DNA of 16,425 nucleotides, taken from NCBI GenBank assembly GCA_018064695.1, contig JAGHUU010000034.1, forward strand, positions 1-16,425, read 5' to 3'. The notes beneath the pieces were generated by a model. That model saw only the letters and a list, made by a program, of their open reading frames with translations, had not been told where the DNA came from and searched no databases. Origin of the DNA: Candidatus Blautia equi (GTDB lineage Bacteria; Bacillota; Clostridia; Lachnospirales; Lachnospiraceae). The position numbers and the translations under genes are program-made. Each line of letters opens with the position of its first letter. Positions within the stretch are counted from its first letter, which is position 1. Shown here in pieces: positions 14,164-16,425 of the stretch.

Positions 14164-14246
14164 CCGCTATTTAGGTGTGGACAGATGGGATGGAAATGTA
14201 TATTATAGATAAAAGGCTATAGCGGACGGGGAGATCGCTGCCCGTC
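14164..14246. repeat. Inverted repeat around the trxA promoter and a leader hairpin
   Basis: CCGCTAT (14164-14170) and ATAGCGG (14219-14225) are exact inverted copies on either side of the promoter. A 6-bp GC-rich hairpin, GACGGG/CCCGTC (14225-14230, 14241-14246), then lies in the leader 2 bases before the AAAGGAG ribosome binding site. No T run follows, so it is not a terminator. The role is unknown. Confidence 0.5.
14178..14206 (+). promoter_or_regulatory. Promoter of trxA
   Basis: TGGACA (14178-14183), a 17-bp spacer and TATTAT (14201-14206) each differ from consensus at one base. The predicted start is near 14213. It lets thioredoxin be made separately from the reductase-like gene, which has no terminator after it. 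Confidence 0.75.
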
Positions 14247-14261
14247 GGAAAGGAGTAACCT

Positions 14262-14570
14262 ATGGCAAAAGAGATTACGATCACAGTAGAAAATTTTGAA
14301 GAAGAAGTTTTAAAATGCGAGAAGCCGATCCTTCTTGATTTCTGGGCTACCTGGTGCGGACCATGCATGCGTCAGGGTCCTATTGTGGAAGCGCTGGCAG
14401 AGGAAGGCTACGCAGTGGGAAAAGTCAATGTGGATGAGCAGATGGCTCTGGCACAGCAGTTCCGTGTTATGAACATCCCAACCCTTCTGGTTTTCAGAAA
14501 CGGTGAGGTGGCTGAGAGACTGGTGGGCCTGACCCCTAAGGACAAGCTTAAGAGCATTCTGGACGCCTGA
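14262..14570 (+). CDS. trxA: Thioredoxin
   Basis: A 102-residue thioredoxin with the active site WCGPC (Cys32, Cys35, the same numbering as E. coli), the buried Asp26, and the cis-proline Pro73 in NIPTLLVF. It passes electrons to disulfide targets in the cytoplasm. The stretch after the active site, MRQGP, differs from the usual KMIAP but keeps the proline (Pro40). AAAGGAG (14249-14255) precedes the start. It has its own promoter, follows its likely reductase, and is 2 bases from the radical SAM gene, which is probably cotranscribed. Confidence 0.97.
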   Translation: MAKEITITVENFEEEVLKCEKPILLDFWATWCGPCMRQGPIVEALAEEGYAVGKVNVDEQMALAQQFRVMNIPTLLVFRNGEVAERLVGLTPKDKLKSILDA

Positions 14571-14572
14571 AT

Positions 14573-16288
14573 ATGAAAATCATTCTGGCAGCCTGCAACG
14601 CAAAATATATCCACTCCAATCTGGCCATCTATGATCTGAAGGCATACGCAGGGGATCTGGGTCAATATGTGGAGATCAGAGAATATACCATCAATCAGGA
14701 AAAGGATCAGATCCTTGGGGACCTCTATAAGAGCGGTGCCGATGTGATCTGTTTTTCCGCTTATATCTGGAACATCACGTTTATCAGGGAGCTTCTTGCG
14801 GATCTCATTAAAATCCTGCCGGATACTAAATTCTGGGTAGGCGGTCCGGAGGTGTCCTACGATGCGGAGCAGTTTTTAAAGGCCAATCTCCATGTGACAG
14901 GCGTCATGGTGGGAGAGGGCGAGGAGACCTTCCGCGAACTCCTGGAATACTATGTAAATGGTGTGAGGGAGCTCAAAGACATCCCTGGAATTGCCTACCG
15001 GGACGGAGATGCCATCCGTCACAATGGCTGGCGCGATACCATGGACTTAAGCAGGATCCCATTTATCTATCAGGACCTGGAGCAGTTTGAGAACAGGATC
15101 ATCTATTACGAGAGCAGCAGGGGCTGCCCGTTTTCCTGCAGCTACTGTCTTTCTTCCATAGATAAAAAGCTGCGGTTCCGAAGTCTGGAGCTGGTTTTGC
15201 CGGAACTCCAGTTTTTCCTGGATCACAGGGTTCCGCAGGTTAAGTTTGTGGACCGTACCTTTAACTGCAAGCACAGCCACGCCATGGCTATCTGGAGCTA
15301 TATTAAGGAGCATGACAACGGCATCACCAATTTCCATTTTGAGATCTCCGCGGACCTTCTCAGGGAGGAGGAGCTGGAACTGATCCGCACCATGCGGCCG
15401 GGGCTCATCCAGCTGGAAATAGGCGTGCAGTCCACAAATCCGGATACCATCAAAGCCATTCACCGCACCATGGATTTTGAGGAGCTCTCAAAGATCGTGC
15501 AGAGGATCAACAGCTTTGGAAATATCCATCAGCATCTGGACCTGATTGCGGGGCTTCCCTATGAGGACAGAGCCCGCTTCAGACAGTCCTACAACGATGT
15601 GTATGCCCTTCGCCCGGAACAGCTGCAGCTGGGCTTTTTAAAGGTTTTAAAGGGCTCATATATGCATGAGATGGCGGAGACCTACGGCATCGTCTATAAG
15701 GCGAAGGAGCCGTATGAGGTCTTAAAGACCAACTGGATCTCCTATGAGGACGTGCTGGAGCTGAAAAAGCTGGAGAGCATGACAGAGGTCTACTATAACA
15801 GCGGACAGTTCGGCACCACACTTCAATATCTGGAGACTCTCTTCCCGGATCCGGTTTCTTTATATGAGGCTCTGGGCGACTTCTATGAGAAGAAGGGCTA
15901 CAGCGAGATCTCCCACGCAAGGATCCGAAAATACGAGATCCTGCTGGAGTTTGCAGAGGAGTATCCTGCGATCGACCGTCAGGAGCTGGCGGATCGCATG
16001 CTCTATGACCTGTATCTCCGCGAGAATCTGAAGAGCCGTCCTAAGTTTGCGGCGGATCAGAAGCCGTATGAGAGGGCAGTCTGGGAGTACAGAAGACTCA
16101 ACAATATTCCAAAGACCGCACATATCGAAGTCTTTTCAGGGGGACGCACCGTTCTCTTTGATTATACAGAGCGGAATTCCTTAAATCACAACGCCCGCAC
16201 AGAGCTTCTGCCGGAGGGCTGGATGGAGGAATATTCCAAAGATAAAAATCAGAAAATACAGGAGGAAAAAAGAAATGAACATGTTTAA
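14573..16288 (+). CDS. B12-binding-domain radical SAM protein (DUF4080-type)
   Basis: A 571-residue protein with an N-terminal cobalamin-binding-like fold (about residues 1-140; FSAYIWN, then WVGGPEVSYD with Gly90-Gly91) and a radical SAM core whose 4Fe-4S motif is Cys185-PFS-Cys189-SY-Cys192. Typical core segments follow (FVDRTFNCKHSHA, LIQLEIGVQSTNPDTIKAIHR, HLDLIAGLPYE). The C-terminal 200 residues match my recollection of the DUF4080 extension. The DxHxxG cobalamin-ligand motif is not evident, so B12 may be bound without a lower histidine or not at all. The substrate is unknown; related BchE-like enzymes do methylations and ring closures. It starts 2 bases after the trxA stop, with GGACGCC as the only upstream purine-rich stretch, so translation is probably coupled to trxA. 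Confidence 0.88.
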   Translation: MKIILAACNAKYIHSNLAIYDLKAYAGDLGQYVEIREYTINQEKDQILGDLYKSGADVICFSAYIWNITFIRELLADLIKILPDTKFWVGGPEVSYDAEQFLKANLHVTGVMVGEGEETFRELLEYYVNGVRELKDIPGIAYRDGDAIRHNGWRDTMDLSRIPFIYQDLEQFENRIIYYESSRGCPFSCSYCLSSIDKKLRFRSLELVLPELQFFLDHRVPQVKFVDRTFNCKHSHAMAIWSYIKEHDNGITNFHFEISADLLREEELELIRTMRPGLIQLEIGVQSTNPDTIKAIHRTMDFEELSKIVQRINSFGNIHQHLDLIAGLPYEDRARFRQSYNDVYALRPEQLQLGFLKVLKGSYMHEMAETYGIVYKAKEPYEVLKTNWISYEDVLELKKLESMTEVYYNSGQFGTTLQYLETLFPDPVSLYEALGDFYEKKGYSEISHARIRKYEILLEFAEEYPAIDRQELADRMLYDLYLRENLKSRPKFAADQKPYERAVWEYRRLNNIPKTAHIEVFSGGRTVLFDYTERNSLNHNARTELLPEGWMEEYSKDKNQKIQEEKRNEHV

Positions 16289-16379
16289 TCCTAAGAACAG
16301 AAAAATTATCACCGCCATCATCGCTATCGTATGCGTACTGGCTATGGTGATCCCATCCATCATTTCTATCTTATTATGA
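16275..16379 (+). CDS. 34-residue single-helix membrane peptide
   Basis: An unannotated-size gene of 34 codons. The peptide begins MNMFNPKNRK and then has one hydrophobic stretch (residues 11-34, with Pro27) to its end, so it should sit in the membrane with its basic end inside. A strong AGGAGG (16260-16265) lies 9 bases before the ATG, the best ribosome binding site in this part of the window. It overlaps the end of the radical SAM gene by 14 bases in another frame, and its stop overlaps a further ATG (ATGA at 16376-16379). I do not recognise a named family with certainty. Confidence 0.75.
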   Translation: MNMFNPKNRKIITAIIAIVCVLAMVIPSIISILL

Positions 16380-16425
16380 GACTGGGACCTGCGGCGCTGG
16401 AAGCCCTCAGGCAGGAAGTCACAGG
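16376..16425 (+). CDS. Start of a downstream gene, cut off by the window
   Basis: An open frame begins at an ATG that shares 4 bases with the stop of the 34-residue peptide gene and stays open to the window end (16 full codons, starting MRLGPAALEALRQEV). The sequence becomes GC-rich and coding-like. There is no separate ribosome binding site, so translation would depend on coupling. The product cannot be named from so few residues, and the true start may lie further on. Confidence 0.4.
   Translation, partial: MRLGPAALEALRQEVT

Overview
The window looks like chromosome of a Gram-positive anaerobe in the Clostridia, most likely Lachnospiraceae. I infer this from a CodY regulator, a perfect CIRCE operator on groESL, a ZTP (pfl) riboswitch, a purine pathway whose last two steps sit on two separate proteins, a B12-type radical SAM protein with a DUF4080-like tail, and AGGAGG-type ribosome binding sites. 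The genus cannot be fixed from the sequence alone. All protein genes are on the + strand; only two tRNA genes are on the - strand. No phage, insertion sequence or CRISPR is visible.

Layout. (1) 1-4750: the 3' part of a YifB/ComM-type AAA+ ATPase, dprA, topA and codY. topA and codY overlap by 4 bases. A good promoter-like sequence (TTGAAA, 17 bp, TATAGT) lies inside an AT-rich part of dprA and could drive topA-codY separately. (2) 4750-7500: a repeat-rich spacer, then a HrcA/CIRCE-controlled groES-groL operon that appears to run on into a gene for a two-helix membrane protein, ending at a strong terminator. (3) 7500-11244: guaB (IMP dehydrogenase), then a promoter and a ZTP riboswitch whose expression platform is an intrinsic terminator, then purO-type IMP cyclohydrolase and a stand-alone AICAR transformylase. 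(4) 11239-11712: a long perfect-looking palindrome between two convergent terminators, then tRNA-Gly(GCC) and tRNA-Phe(GAA) on the - strand, each with its own promoter. (5) 11827-13181: glyA with a consensus promoter and terminator. (6) 13179-16425: a thioredoxin-reductase-like flavoprotein lacking the NADPH arginine motif, thioredoxin, a radical SAM protein, a 34-residue membrane peptide and the start of another gene.

How the genes fit together. SHMT (GlyA) feeds one-carbon units to folate. AICAR transformylase consumes 10-formyl-THF, IMP cyclohydrolase closes the ring, and GuaB takes IMP toward GTP, the ligand of CodY. When 10-formyl-THF runs short, ZMP/ZTP accumulates, and the riboswitch would raise expression of exactly the enzymes that use ZMP (AICAR). 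The thioredoxin pair may be a ferredoxin-linked rather than NADPH-linked system, which would suit an anaerobe. These links are inference from gene identity and layout.
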